Source: Modestobacter marinus (lineage in GTDB: Bacteria; Actinomycetota; Actinomycetes; Mycobacteriales; Geodermatophilaceae). Taken from it: a stretch of DNA of 64,000 nt. Location: positions 1,426,001 through 1,490,000 of the forward strand of contig NZ_JAAMPA010000001.1 in assembly GCF_011758655.1 (NCBI RefSeq). The letters are read 5' to 3'. This document shows positions 52,953-60,526 of this stretch, piece by piece (positions within the stretch are counted from its first letter, which is position 1; every line of letters begins with the position of its first letter). Under the pieces are notes generated by a model that saw nothing but the letters and a program-made list of their open reading frames with translations, did no database searches and was not told the DNA's origin. The position numbers and the translations under genes are program-made.

Positions 52953-52968
52953 CTGAGCCGCGGCTCAG
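52953..52968. terminator. Palindrome between convergent PP2C and SPL-family genes
   Basis: CTGAGCCGCGGCTCAG is a perfect 16-bp palindrome that overlaps the stop codon of the radical SAM gene and starts 16 bases after the phosphatase stop. It could act as a weak bidirectional terminator. Confidence 0.45.
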
Positions 52969-54194
52969 GTCCAGTAGAGCAGCCGGGCGTCGGGCAGCCG
53001 GTCGGCGATCGCGCCCTGGAACCAGCTCCGCAGCTCCGCCATGGTGTCGCGCGGGTAGACGTGCTTCACGGCCCCGAACTTGCCGCGCTTGGTGGTCCTG
53101 GTCGTCTCGTCCATCTCCAGCTTCGTGCGCGGGTACCAGTCGGTCAGCGTGGCCTTGCTGCCCGGCGTGAAGCGGTGGGTGATGCACTCGACGGTGAGGT
53201 CGGTGCCTCGGGGGAGCGCCGCGGCGACGTCGTCCAGCAGCTGGCCGTACCCCTCCCGCCAGCCCTCCCCGGGCATGATCGGGGCGATGGTCAGCCCGAC
53301 GGGATAGCCGGCGGCGGCCACCGCGCCCAGGGCGGCGATGCGGCCGGCGACGGGCGAGGTGGCCCCCTCGAAGCGGCGGGCCACCGAGGCGGCGTTCAGC
53401 GAGAAGCGCAGCCGGGTCCGGCCGCCGTGCGGCAGGTCGAGCAGGCCGGCGACGTCGTCGAACTTGGTGGTGGCTCGCAGCTGCACCGGCCCGGCCCAGT
53501 CGTGGGTGCCGAAGTGGGTGATCGCCGTGGCCAGCCCGCCGGTCAGGTGCTCCAGGGCGAGCGGGTCGGTGTAGCAGGAGGCCTCGAACGTCGTCCCCTC
53601 GCCGGCGCGCGCGGCGGACCCGGAGGTGACGGTGCCGTGCCCGACGTAGCCGTCCAGGCCTGTCAGCGCCTCGTCGAGGTCGGCGTACACCCGGGTGATC
53701 GGCGGCCCGGACAGCGAGCCGGCCAGGTAGCAGTACTGGCAGTGCGCCGGGCAGCCCTGCGCGAGGTCGAACCGCCAGTCGGCCGAGGGGGCGATCGGCT
53801 GGAGCCGGCGCAGCGAGGCCGGCGGGACGACCAGCGCCAGCGTCTGCTTGGCGGCCATGAACGCCGCCCGGTCGCCGTTGCCGCGCAAGGACGGAAGCCG
53901 GTCACCGCGCAGCAGCTCGATGTCACTCACCCCGGCTGCCTCCAGCCGGGCCAGCACCCGCTGCCCGTACGGGCGCTCGGCCGCGGAACGGGTGACGAGG
54001 ACCCGGGACGGCGTCCAGCGCCGGGACGGCGTGGGCGCCGTGACGGGTCGAACGCCGTTGACGGGGGAGGCATCCGACACGGAGCGGAGGGCGGCGACCG
54101 GGGCGGCATCCGATGCGGCGGCGGTGTCCGGGGCGGCGGTGTTCGGGGCGGCGAGGAACGGGGTGCTGGCGGGAGCGGTGCGCGCGGTGGGCAT
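52965..54194 (-). CDS. Spore photoproduct lyase-family radical SAM protein
   Basis: A 409-residue radical SAM protein of the spore-photoproduct-lyase (SPL/SplB-like) family. The cluster-binding motif is GCPAHCQYCYLAGS (Cys-x3-Cys-x2-Cys). Other SPL-like stretches are EASCYTDPLALEHLTG, RFSLNAASVARRFEG and the C-terminal KRGKFGAVKHVYP. SPL repairs the UV thymine dimer of spores; here the host is probably not an endospore former, so the lesion or substrate may differ. The first 60 or so residues are an Ala-rich low-complexity extension. ATG 54194 is preferred over GTG 54206. Confidence 0.82.
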   Translation of the reverse strand: MPTARTAPASTPFLAAPNTAAPDTAAASDAAPVAALRSVSDASPVNGVRPVTAPTPSRRWTPSRVLVTRSAAERPYGQRVLARLEAAGVSDIELLRGDRLPSLRGNGDRAAFMAAKQTLALVVPPASLRRLQPIAPSADWRFDLAQGCPAHCQYCYLAGSLSGPPITRVYADLDEALTGLDGYVGHGTVTSGSAARAGEGTTFEASCYTDPLALEHLTGGLATAITHFGTHDWAGPVQLRATTKFDDVAGLLDLPHGGRTRLRFSLNAASVARRFEGATSPVAGRIAALGAVAAAGYPVGLTIAPIMPGEGWREGYGQLLDDVAAALPRGTDLTVECITHRFTPGSKATLTDWYPRTKLEMDETTRTTKRGKFGAVKHVYPRDTMAELRSWFQGAIADRLPDARLLYWT

Positions 54195-54232
54195 CACCTG
54201 GTGCAACGGCCACCCGACGGCCGTCCTTCCGT

Positions 54233-55837
54233 TCAGGCGGCGCGTCGCCGGACGAGGTCGCGGTGGGCCATGAGGGCCCAGACGGCGTGCTGCAGGTCCA
54301 TCCGCTCGCCGTCGGAGGGGAGGGCTGCGGGCAGCAGGTCTGGGTGCGGGAGCAGTGACGTCAGCCCGTCGCCGGCGGTTCCGCGGAACCGCTCAGCGGT
54401 CTCGGACCACGGCCGCCCGCCGTCGGGGGCCACGGCGACCAGCCGGCCCTCGCGCCGGCTGAGCACCAGGTCGTGGTCGTGGACCAGCCCGTGGTCGACG
54501 TCGCAGAGCAGGACGAGGTTGGAGACGTCGGTGCGGCCGCCGTGCAGCCAGTGCCGCAGGTGGTGGGCGTGCAGGCGTTCCGGCCGCGTCTCCTCGCAGC
54601 CGGGTCGCGCGCAGCCGCCGTCGCGGAGCAGCAGTGCGCGGCGCTGGGCGCGGGTGGCGTACCGCCGCGACCGGCCCTGGGCGAGCACCTCGGGGCCGTC
54701 GGTGACGATCGCGGTGACGGCCGCGTCGCAGGCCAGTCGCCGGGCCTGCGCCGGTGTGAGGGCCGGGCCGCCTTCCAGCGCAGCCCTCCCGGCGGCCTCG
54801 TCGTCGGCCAGTACCGCGGCGTCCACGACGACGACCACCTCGCGACGGGGCGGGTCCCCGGCGCGACGATCAGCGTCGGCCGCCGCCGCGGCCAGCTGGG
54901 TCATCGCCCGGCAGCGGCGCTCGGTCGTCACCGCCAGCGGCTCCACCGCGTCCTCGGCGGGCGGGTCCTCGGCCGGCGGATCGCCGGCGACACCCCTGTG
55001 CTGGCGGGGGACGCGGGGAGACAAGGTCCCTCCGGCCGCGGCTCCGCCGTTGGACGAGTCTCCGCCGGCTGGGGCTGCGTCCCCGTCCCCGGCCGGTCGT
55101 GAACCGCCGCCGGCCACGCTCCCCTCCGGTTCCTGGACGCCGGCCAGTTCCGGGCCGTCGGCCAGGGCGGCCTGGGCGCGGCGGCGGGCGGCCCGTTCCC
55201 GGCGGGCGTCCCGTTCGGCGAGCGACTCGATGGCGGCGAGGAACTCGGCGCCCTGCTCGGCTTCCATCCGGATCTGCACCGAGACCATCCCGTCGTCCTC
55301 GATCCACCAGGAGAACCGCCGCCGCTCGGCGACCCGGCCTGAGTCGACGTCGTCGGCCCGGCGCCAGGCCCGCACGGTGCGCTCCACCTGGGATGCGGTG
55401 GCGTGCCGGGCGAACTCGACGAGCTCTGCCTCGGTACCCGGCTCGGCGACCCGGGTCAGCGCGCGCACCTTCGAGTAGGAGAGCTCTCCGGCGGAGAAGG
55501 CGGCGCTGGTGAGGGGCAGGTTGCGTAGCGCCCGCGCCACCCGGACGTGCTGACGGGCCGTCCCCGGCGTCAGCGCGCACTTCCAGGCCAGCCAGTGCGC
55601 ACACGAGGTGATGCCGACGCCTCCCCAGCCCTCCCGCTCGTCGAACTCGGCGACCAGTCGCAACCAGGACGCCGTCGCCGCCGCCAGCTGCACCGCACCG
55701 GCGCAGATCCGATCACCGAGCGCGTCGAGCGGCTCGAGTGGCTGCCCCACCTCGAGTGGCTCATGGGGCTCGGCCGGCTCGGTGGCCGCCGGGGCGACGA
55801 CGGACAGTGGCGGGGGAGCGATCAGCGCATCGATCAT
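54233..55837 (-). CDS. DUF222/HNH endonuclease-like protein (13E12 type)
   Basis: A 534-residue protein with an N-terminal DUF222 domain (TARQHVRVARALRNLPLTSAAFSAGELSYSKVRALTRVA split over two helices) and a C-terminal HNH motif (CARPGCEETRPERLHAHHLRHWLHGGRTDVSNLVLLC in parts). A Gly-, Pro- and Ala-rich linker separates them. These 13E12-like proteins are abundant in actinobacteria and their role is unclear. The start is ATG 55837. The coding sequence itself holds a palindrome also found upstream of the gene. Confidence 0.85.
   Translation of the reverse strand: MIDALIAPPPLSVVAPAATEPAEPHEPLEVGQPLEPLDALGDRICAGAVQLAAATASWLRLVAEFDEREGWGGVGITSCAHWLAWKCALTPGTARQHVRVARALRNLPLTSAAFSAGELSYSKVRALTRVAEPGTEAELVEFARHATASQVERTVRAWRRADDVDSGRVAERRRFSWWIEDDGMVSVQIRMEAEQGAEFLAAIESLAERDARRERAARRRAQAALADGPELAGVQEPEGSVAGGGSRPAGDGDAAPAGGDSSNGGAAAGGTLSPRVPRQHRGVAGDPPAEDPPAEDAVEPLAVTTERRCRAMTQLAAAAADADRRAGDPPRREVVVVVDAAVLADDEAAGRAALEGGPALTPAQARRLACDAAVTAIVTDGPEVLAQGRSRRYATRAQRRALLLRDGGCARPGCEETRPERLHAHHLRHWLHGGRTDVSNLVLLCDVDHGLVHDHDLVLSRREGRLVAVAPDGGRPWSETAERFRGTAGDGLTSLLPHPDLLPAALPSDGERMDLQHAVWALMAHRDLVRRRAA
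54375..54392. repeat. Palindrome inside the DUF222-HNH gene
   Basis: An 18-bp perfect palindrome with core CGGTTCCGCGGAACCG. The same 16-base core recurs at 55890-55905, upstream of this gene. Confidence 0.5.
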
Positions 55838-56206
55838 GTGTTCGAACGTAGCGGGAGCCACTGACAGAACTGCAGGTCAGTGAGGCGGACGGTTCCGCGG
55901 AACCGTCCCGACACCGCCCGACGGAGACGTGCGCCGAGTGCTCAGTGCGGCGCCGGCGGCCAGGACGACAGCACCGGTCCACCCGAGGCGCGTGGTGCCG
56001 GCGGGAACATCGCGGAACTCACGACAGCGTCAGAACCGTGTCCCCCCCCGTAGCGGGACCGAGCCTCTGGCAGCACGGCGGCCTGCTGCACACCCAGTCG
56101 CGCCAGCACTCTGCACCCGTGCTCGTCGCTGCGGTGTCTCCTGGCCACCTCGTGGGAGAGCCGGTGCCCCGTGCCGGTGCGGGCGCCGGATCGCGAGTGG
56201 GGTGGG
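55838..56206. other. Intergenic stretch between DUF222-HNH and xthA
   Basis: This 369-base gap holds the 22-bp palindrome and the presumed DUF222-HNH promoter. The rest shows no supported gene, RNA or repeat. Short frames crossing it have no ribosome site and no recognisable product. Confidence 0.5.
55887..55908. promoter_or_regulatory. 22-bp perfect palindrome upstream of the DUF222-HNH gene
   Basis: The arms meet at the centre of CCGCGG and extend 11 bases each side. It lies 50 bases before the gene start and could be an operator. It shares GTTCC/GGAAC half-sites with the GTTCCACGTGGAAC motif. Confidence 0.5.
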
Positions 56207-57010
56207 TCAGTCGGCCAGGTCGACGACGACGGGCGCGTGGTCGCTCGCGCCCTTGCCCTTGCGCTCCTCGCGGTCGATACGGGCGCCGGTGACCCGCTGG
56301 GTCAGCGCCGGCGAGCCGAGCACGAAGTCGATCCGCATGCCCTCGCGGCGGGGGAAGCGCAGCTGGGTGTAGTCCCAGTACGTGTAGACGCCGGGTCCGG
56401 GCGTGTACGGCCGGACGACGTCGGTGAACCCGGCCTCGACCACGCCCCGGAACGCCGCCCGCTCCGGCTCGGAGACGTGCGTGGAGGAGCTGAACACCGA
56501 GATGTCCCAGACGTCGTCGTCCTGCGGGGCGATGTTCCAGTCGCCGACCAGCGCGACCTGCGCCTCGGTGTCCTCGCTGAGCCACCCGCCGGCGTGCACC
56601 CGCAGCGCCTCCAGCCACTCGAGCTTGTACTGCAGGTGCGGGTCGGTCAGCGTCCGACCGTTCGGCACGTACAGGCTCCACACCTGCACGCCGCCGCAGG
56701 TGGCGCCCAGCGCCCGGGCCTCCTGGGCGGGCTCGACGCCCTCCTTCGACGACCACGACGGCATCCCCGGGAAGCCGACCTGGACGTCGCTGAGCCCGAC
56801 CCGCGACAGCAGCGCGACGCCGTTCCACTGCGAGTGGCCGACGTGCGCGACGTCGTAGCCCAGCGCCCGGAACCGGTCCTCCGGGAACTGCTCGTCCTTG
56901 CACTTGGTCTCCTGCAGCGCCAGGACGTCGACGTCACTGCGCTGCAGCCAGGCCTCCACCCGGTCGACTCGGCTGCGGATGGAGTTGACGTTCCAGGTGG
57001 CCAGGCGCAC
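56207..57010 (-). CDS. xthA: Exodeoxyribonuclease III
   Basis: A 267-residue exonuclease III/AP endonuclease. Motifs are LATWNVNSIRSR with the metal Asn, LALQETKCKD with the metal Glu, SLYVPNGRT, VGDWNIAP with the catalytic Asp and Asn, RIDFVLGSP and SDHAPVVVDL with the Asp-His pair. It repairs abasic sites and 3' blocks in base excision repair. The start is GTG 57010. Together with YaaA and the SPL-family protein it forms a DNA-damage-themed stretch. Confidence 0.93.
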   Translation of the reverse strand: MRLATWNVNSIRSRVDRVEAWLQRSDVDVLALQETKCKDEQFPEDRFRALGYDVAHVGHSQWNGVALLSRVGLSDVQVGFPGMPSWSSKEGVEPAQEARALGATCGGVQVWSLYVPNGRTLTDPHLQYKLEWLEALRVHAGGWLSEDTEAQVALVGDWNIAPQDDDVWDISVFSSSTHVSEPERAAFRGVVEAGFTDVVRPYTPGPGVYTYWDYTQLRFPRREGMRIDFVLGSPALTQRVTGARIDREERKGKGASDHAPVVVDLAD

Positions 57011-57038
57011 GGGTCCCGAGCCTAGGCCGCTCCTCGGC

Positions 57039-58001
57039 TCAGGCTTGCGGGAGAGGGGTGAGCTCGGTGTCCTGGCGCGCCTGCATGCGGGTGCGCATCC
57101 GGTCCCGGCTCTCCACGAACTTGGTGGCCTGCGCGTCGAGCCCGACCAGGAACTGGGCCAGCTCCTCGCGGGCCTGCTCGCCCTCGGGGCCGAGGTTGGT
57201 GCGCTCGAACACCTTCCATGCGCGCAGCACGGGCTGGATGACCTCGTCGTGGTGCAGCCGCAGGTCGTAGATGCCGGCCTTGGCGATGAGCACGGAGTTC
57301 TTCCGGAAGCCGGCCATGGTCGCGCCGGGCATCTCGAAGCGCATGACCTCGTCGGCGACCGCCCGCATGGTCTTGTCCGGCTCGATCTCGAACGCCGCGG
57401 AGACGATGTTCCGGTAGAAGACCATGTGCAGGTTCTCGTCCTTGGCGATCCGGGCGAGCAGCTTGTCGGCGATCGGGTCGCCGGTGGCCTTGCCGGTGTT
57501 GCGGTGGCTCACCCGGGTGGCGAGCTCCTGGAAGGAGACGTAGGCGACGGCCTCGAGCGGCGTCTTGTCGCCGGAGTCGTAGCCGGAGGTCATGTAGTCC
57601 ATCCGGGCCCGCTCGAGCTCGACGGGGTCGACCCCGCGGGTGACGACGAGGTAGTCACGCAGCGCGATGCCGTGCCGGTTCTCCTCCGCCGTCCAGCGGC
57701 CGACCCAGGTGCCCCAGGCGCCGTCACGGCCGAAGCGGGTGGCGATCTCCCGGTGGTAGCTGGGCAGGTTGTCCTCGGTGAGCAGGTTGGTGAACATGGC
57801 CGCCTTTGCGGTCTCGTCCAGCCGGGACTGCTCCGGCGACCAGTCCTCACCGCCGAGGAAGGCGAAGTCCCGCCCCTCCGACCACGGGACGTAGTCGTGC
57901 GGGTGCCATTCCTGGGCGAGCCCGATGTGGCGGTTCAGGTTCTCCTCGACCACCGGCTCGAGCTCGGTGAGCAGAACTGCCTCGCGCGACGTGTGGGACA
58001 C
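57039..58001 (-). CDS. Acyl-ACP desaturase (DesA-type)
   Basis: A 320-residue ferritin-like di-iron fatty-acid desaturase related to mycobacterial DesA. The di-iron ligands lie in two E-x-x-H motifs: TAEENRHGIALRDYL and AKDENLHMVFYRNI; an earlier Glu in LTEDNLPSYHREI and a Glu in SFQELATRVSH complete the set. It introduces a double bond into acyl-ACP. I chose GTG 58001 because AGGAGG lies directly upstream (complement of about 58007-58013). Longer frames are not supported. Confidence 0.88.
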   Translation of the reverse strand: MSHTSREAVLLTELEPVVEENLNRHIGLAQEWHPHDYVPWSEGRDFAFLGGEDWSPEQSRLDETAKAAMFTNLLTEDNLPSYHREIATRFGRDGAWGTWVGRWTAEENRHGIALRDYLVVTRGVDPVELERARMDYMTSGYDSGDKTPLEAVAYVSFQELATRVSHRNTGKATGDPIADKLLARIAKDENLHMVFYRNIVSAAFEIEPDKTMRAVADEVMRFEMPGATMAGFRKNSVLIAKAGIYDLRLHHDEVIQPVLRAWKVFERTNLGPEGEQAREELAQFLVGLDAQATKFVESRDRMRTRMQARQDTELTPLPQA

Positions 58002-58124
58002 GATCGACCTCCTCGGGCCGTACCAACGGCTGGTGAGCTGCGGGACCGTGACGACGGGCGGGCGGCCACGGCGGTTCCGCCTCAGCCTTCCGTACCCGGG
58101 GAGTGCCGCCCCAGACATGGTGGC

Positions 58125-58138
58125 GTGACCGGCGTCAC
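58125..58138. promoter_or_regulatory. CRP/GlxR-like palindrome, second copy
   Basis: GTGACCGGCGTCAC recurs here exactly, with the following GAC also shared with the copy at 35672. It sits between the divergent desaturase and LCP genes, about 120 bases from each start, and suggests shared control by a CRP-family regulator. Confidence 0.45.
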
Positions 58139-58243
58139 GACCTGCGCTTCCAGGGGTGAGACCGTCCCGCGACCCCGTGATATGCGGCCGAAACGGTGCG
58201 ATCATGGCCCGATGACCGGATCCCGGACGCGTGCGGCTGCTGC

Positions 58244-59818
58244 GTGAGCGACGACCCAGCCACCCAGCCGGGCCGGCGGCACGGCATCCAGCGCACCGTC
58301 CGCGGCTTCGGGCCGGCCCTGCTGCTCACCGTGCTCGGTGCCCTGGTGCCCGGGTCGGCCTTCCTGGCCACCGGACGGCGCCGGCTCGGTGCGGTCGTCG
58401 TCGTCGTCTTCATGGTGCTGCTCGGCGCCGTGGCCTACCTGGCCACCACGGGCCTGCGCGACGTGATCCAGGTGGCCGTCGACTCCTCGGCCCTGCGATG
58501 GGTGGTCGGCGGCATCATCGCCCTCGCGGTGGCCTGGCTGCTCGTCGTCCTGATCGGTTACGCACTGTTGCTGCCACGCCGGACGCGGGGCTGGCAGCAC
58601 GTGGTCGGCGCGGTCGTCGTCCTGGCCCTCTGCGCGGGGGTCGTCGTGCCCGCCGCGTGGGCGGTGCGCATCGCCAACGCCCAGGCCGAGCTGCTGGACA
58701 ACGTGTTCGCCGACCGGGACAGCGCCACGGTCACCGACTCCGGCGACGACGCCCACCCGTTCGGTGACCAGGACGAGGTGAACTTCCTGCTCCTGGGCGG
58801 GGACGGCGGCGAGGGCCGCGACGGGGTGCGCACCGACACGGTGATCGTGGCCAACGTGCAGACCGACACCGGCGAGACCACGCTCTTCAGCCTGCCCCGC
58901 AACCTGCAGGAGCTGCCCTTCCCCGAGGACAGCCCGCTGGCCGAGGTCTACCCCGACGGCTTCGACGCCGGGTCGGAGTCCGAGAGCCTGCTCAACGCCG
59001 TCTACCGCAACGGGCCGGCCTGGTACCCCGACGTCCTCGGCCCGACCGACGACCCCGGCGCCGACTTCCTCAAGCTCGGTGTCGGCGAGGCCCTCGGCCT
59101 GGAGATCGACTACTTCGTGCTGGTCAACCTGGACGGGTTCAGCCGGCTGGTCGACGCGCTCGGCGGCATCGACGTCAACGTCAACTACTACGTGCCCATC
59201 GGTGGTGAGCCCTCACTCGGGATCCTGCCCGACGACTACATCGAACCCGGCCCGGAGCAGCACATGGACGGCGCCCGTGCCCTCGACTTCGCCCGTGGCC
59301 GGTTCGGTCTCACCGACTACCAGCGGATGGACCGCCAGCGGTGCGTGATCAGCGAGATCGTCGAGGCCGCCGACCCGATGACCCTGCTGAGCCGGTTCCA
59401 GCAGCTGGCCGCGACGACCCAGGACATCGTGTCCACCGACGTGCCGCAGTCCCGGCTGGACGACCTGGTCGACCTGGCGTTCGAGGTGAAGGACGCCGAG
59501 ATCCGCAGCGTCGTCTTCGACGACACGGTGATCGACCCGGCCTACCCGGACTACGACCGGATCCGGGCGCTGGTGCAGCAGGCGCTGGGCAACTCCCCGG
59601 CGGCTCCCTCGTCCGCCGCGCCCTCGACCAGCGCCGCGCCGTCCACCGATGCCGCGCCGTCCACCGGTGACGAGCCGTCCGGCAGCGCGGAGCCGTCCGG
59701 CAGTGCCACCCCGGCGGCGGTGGACCCGGTCGCCGAGGTCACCGACGCCTGCGCCTACGACCCGGCGCAGGCGGCAGCCGCCCGGGCCGAGGGCGAGCCC
59801 CCGACCCGCAACGGCTGA
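58244..59818 (+). CDS. LytR-CpsA-Psr (LCP) family protein
   Basis: A 524-residue LCP-family phosphotransferase that attaches polymers such as arabinogalactan or teichoic-acid-like glycans to peptidoglycan. Four hydrophobic helices lie at about 24-42, 48-68, 84-107 and 118-138, more than the usual single anchor. The LCP domain begins near residue 183 (VNFLLLGGDGG) and includes RTDTVIVANVQTDTGETTLFSLPRNLQ with the key Arg, VLVNLDGFSRLVDALGGIDV, ALDFARGRFG and DYQRMDRQR. A Ser/Pro/Ala-rich tail follows from about residue 448. GTG 58244 is preferred; GTG 58196 is possible. Confidence 0.87.
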   Translation: MSDDPATQPGRRHGIQRTVRGFGPALLLTVLGALVPGSAFLATGRRRLGAVVVVVFMVLLGAVAYLATTGLRDVIQVAVDSSALRWVVGGIIALAVAWLLVVLIGYALLLPRRTRGWQHVVGAVVVLALCAGVVVPAAWAVRIANAQAELLDNVFADRDSATVTDSGDDAHPFGDQDEVNFLLLGGDGGEGRDGVRTDTVIVANVQTDTGETTLFSLPRNLQELPFPEDSPLAEVYPDGFDAGSESESLLNAVYRNGPAWYPDVLGPTDDPGADFLKLGVGEALGLEIDYFVLVNLDGFSRLVDALGGIDVNVNYYVPIGGEPSLGILPDDYIEPGPEQHMDGARALDFARGRFGLTDYQRMDRQRCVISEIVEAADPMTLLSRFQQLAATTQDIVSTDVPQSRLDDLVDLAFEVKDAEIRSVVFDDTVIDPAYPDYDRIRALVQQALGNSPAAPSSAAPSTSAAPSTDAAPSTGDEPSGSAEPSGSATPAAVDPVAEVTDACAYDPAQAAAARAEGEPPTRNG

Positions 59819-59847
59819 CGGGCCTCAGCCGGCCGGCACCGTCAGCC
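59813..59847. terminator. Hairpin between convergent LCP and lutC genes
   Basis: GGCTGACGG (59813-59821) and CCGTCAGCC (59839-59847) pair perfectly around a GC-rich loop. Both arms overlap the gene ends, so one hairpin could serve both transcripts. Confidence 0.5.
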
Positions 59848-60474
59848 GGCCAGCACGACCAGCAGGGTCCGCGGGCCGTGTACGCCCTCGACCCGCTGCA
59901 GCTCGATGTCGCTGGTGGCCGAGGGGCCGCTGACCATCGTGAGCGGGCGCAGCGGGTCCAGCCGGGCCAGCCCCTCGGGCACGCTGCCGACCACCTGGTC
60001 GGCGGTCACCACGCAGACCAGGCAGTCCGGCAGCAGCGAGAGCGCCCGTCGTCCGCAGGCCGGTGACCCGTCGAGGACGAGGGTGCCGGTCTCGGCGACC
60101 GCCACCGCCACCGCGGTGACCGAGGCGGCGCGGTCGGCCAGCTGCACCGCCGGCCGGTCGTCGTCGACGTCGCAGCCGGCCGGCCGCCAGTCCTCGGCCA
60201 GCCCGGGGGCGACGACGACGTCGCCGGCCGCCCACCCGTCGCCCAGCCCCTGGTCGAGGGCGGCCCGCACGGTGGCGCCTACCTCGGCCGGGGAGCAGCG
60301 CAGCACCGTGGCCCGGTAGTCCTCGACCCGGTCGACCAGCAGCTCCAGCAGCGCCGGGTCCCCGGCCGGGCGGCCGTCGGCAAGCCGGTAGTCGCGGACC
60401 ACCTCGTCGGGCGTCGTCCGGTCCTCCCCGAGCGCCTGGCGGACCCGGGACAGCACCTCCTCGCGCGCGCTCAC
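59842..60474 (-). CDS. lutC: Lactate utilization protein LutC
   Basis: A 210-residue LUD-domain protein, the third subunit of the LutABC lactate oxidation complex. The N-terminus is SAREEVLSRVRQAL, and the conserved LUD stretch AVAVAVAETGTLVLDGSPACGRRALSLLPDCLVCVV appears in parts, with MVSGPSATSDIELQRVEGVHGPRTLLVVL closing the domain. It follows lutB across 52 bases that contain the GTTGCACGTGGAAC motif. The start is GTG 60474. Confidence 0.88.
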   Translation of the reverse strand: MSAREEVLSRVRQALGEDRTTPDEVVRDYRLADGRPAGDPALLELLVDRVEDYRATVLRCSPAEVGATVRAALDQGLGDGWAAGDVVVAPGLAEDWRPAGCDVDDDRPAVQLADRAASVTAVAVAVAETGTLVLDGSPACGRRALSLLPDCLVCVVTADQVVGSVPEGLARLDPLRPLTMVSGPSATSDIELQRVEGVHGPRTLLVVLAG

Positions 60475-60491
60475 CGTCGTCCTCCTGTCGT

Positions 60492-60505
60492 GTTGCACGT
60501 GGAAC
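60492..60505 (+). promoter_or_regulatory. GTTGCACGTGGAAC motif, copy 5 (lutB-lutC gap)
   Basis: The motif is intergenic, inside the lut operon, 17 bases upstream of lutC. Its place within an operon argues against a simple promoter operator there. Confidence 0.45.
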
Positions 60506-60526
60506 GTCGGGACGAGCCCCGCCCGG

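Noticed and set aside
52938-54206. A functional link between the PP2C phosphatase and the LOV phosphatase
   Set aside because: They are over 40 kb apart and share no visible regulatory sequence, so any link would be guesswork.
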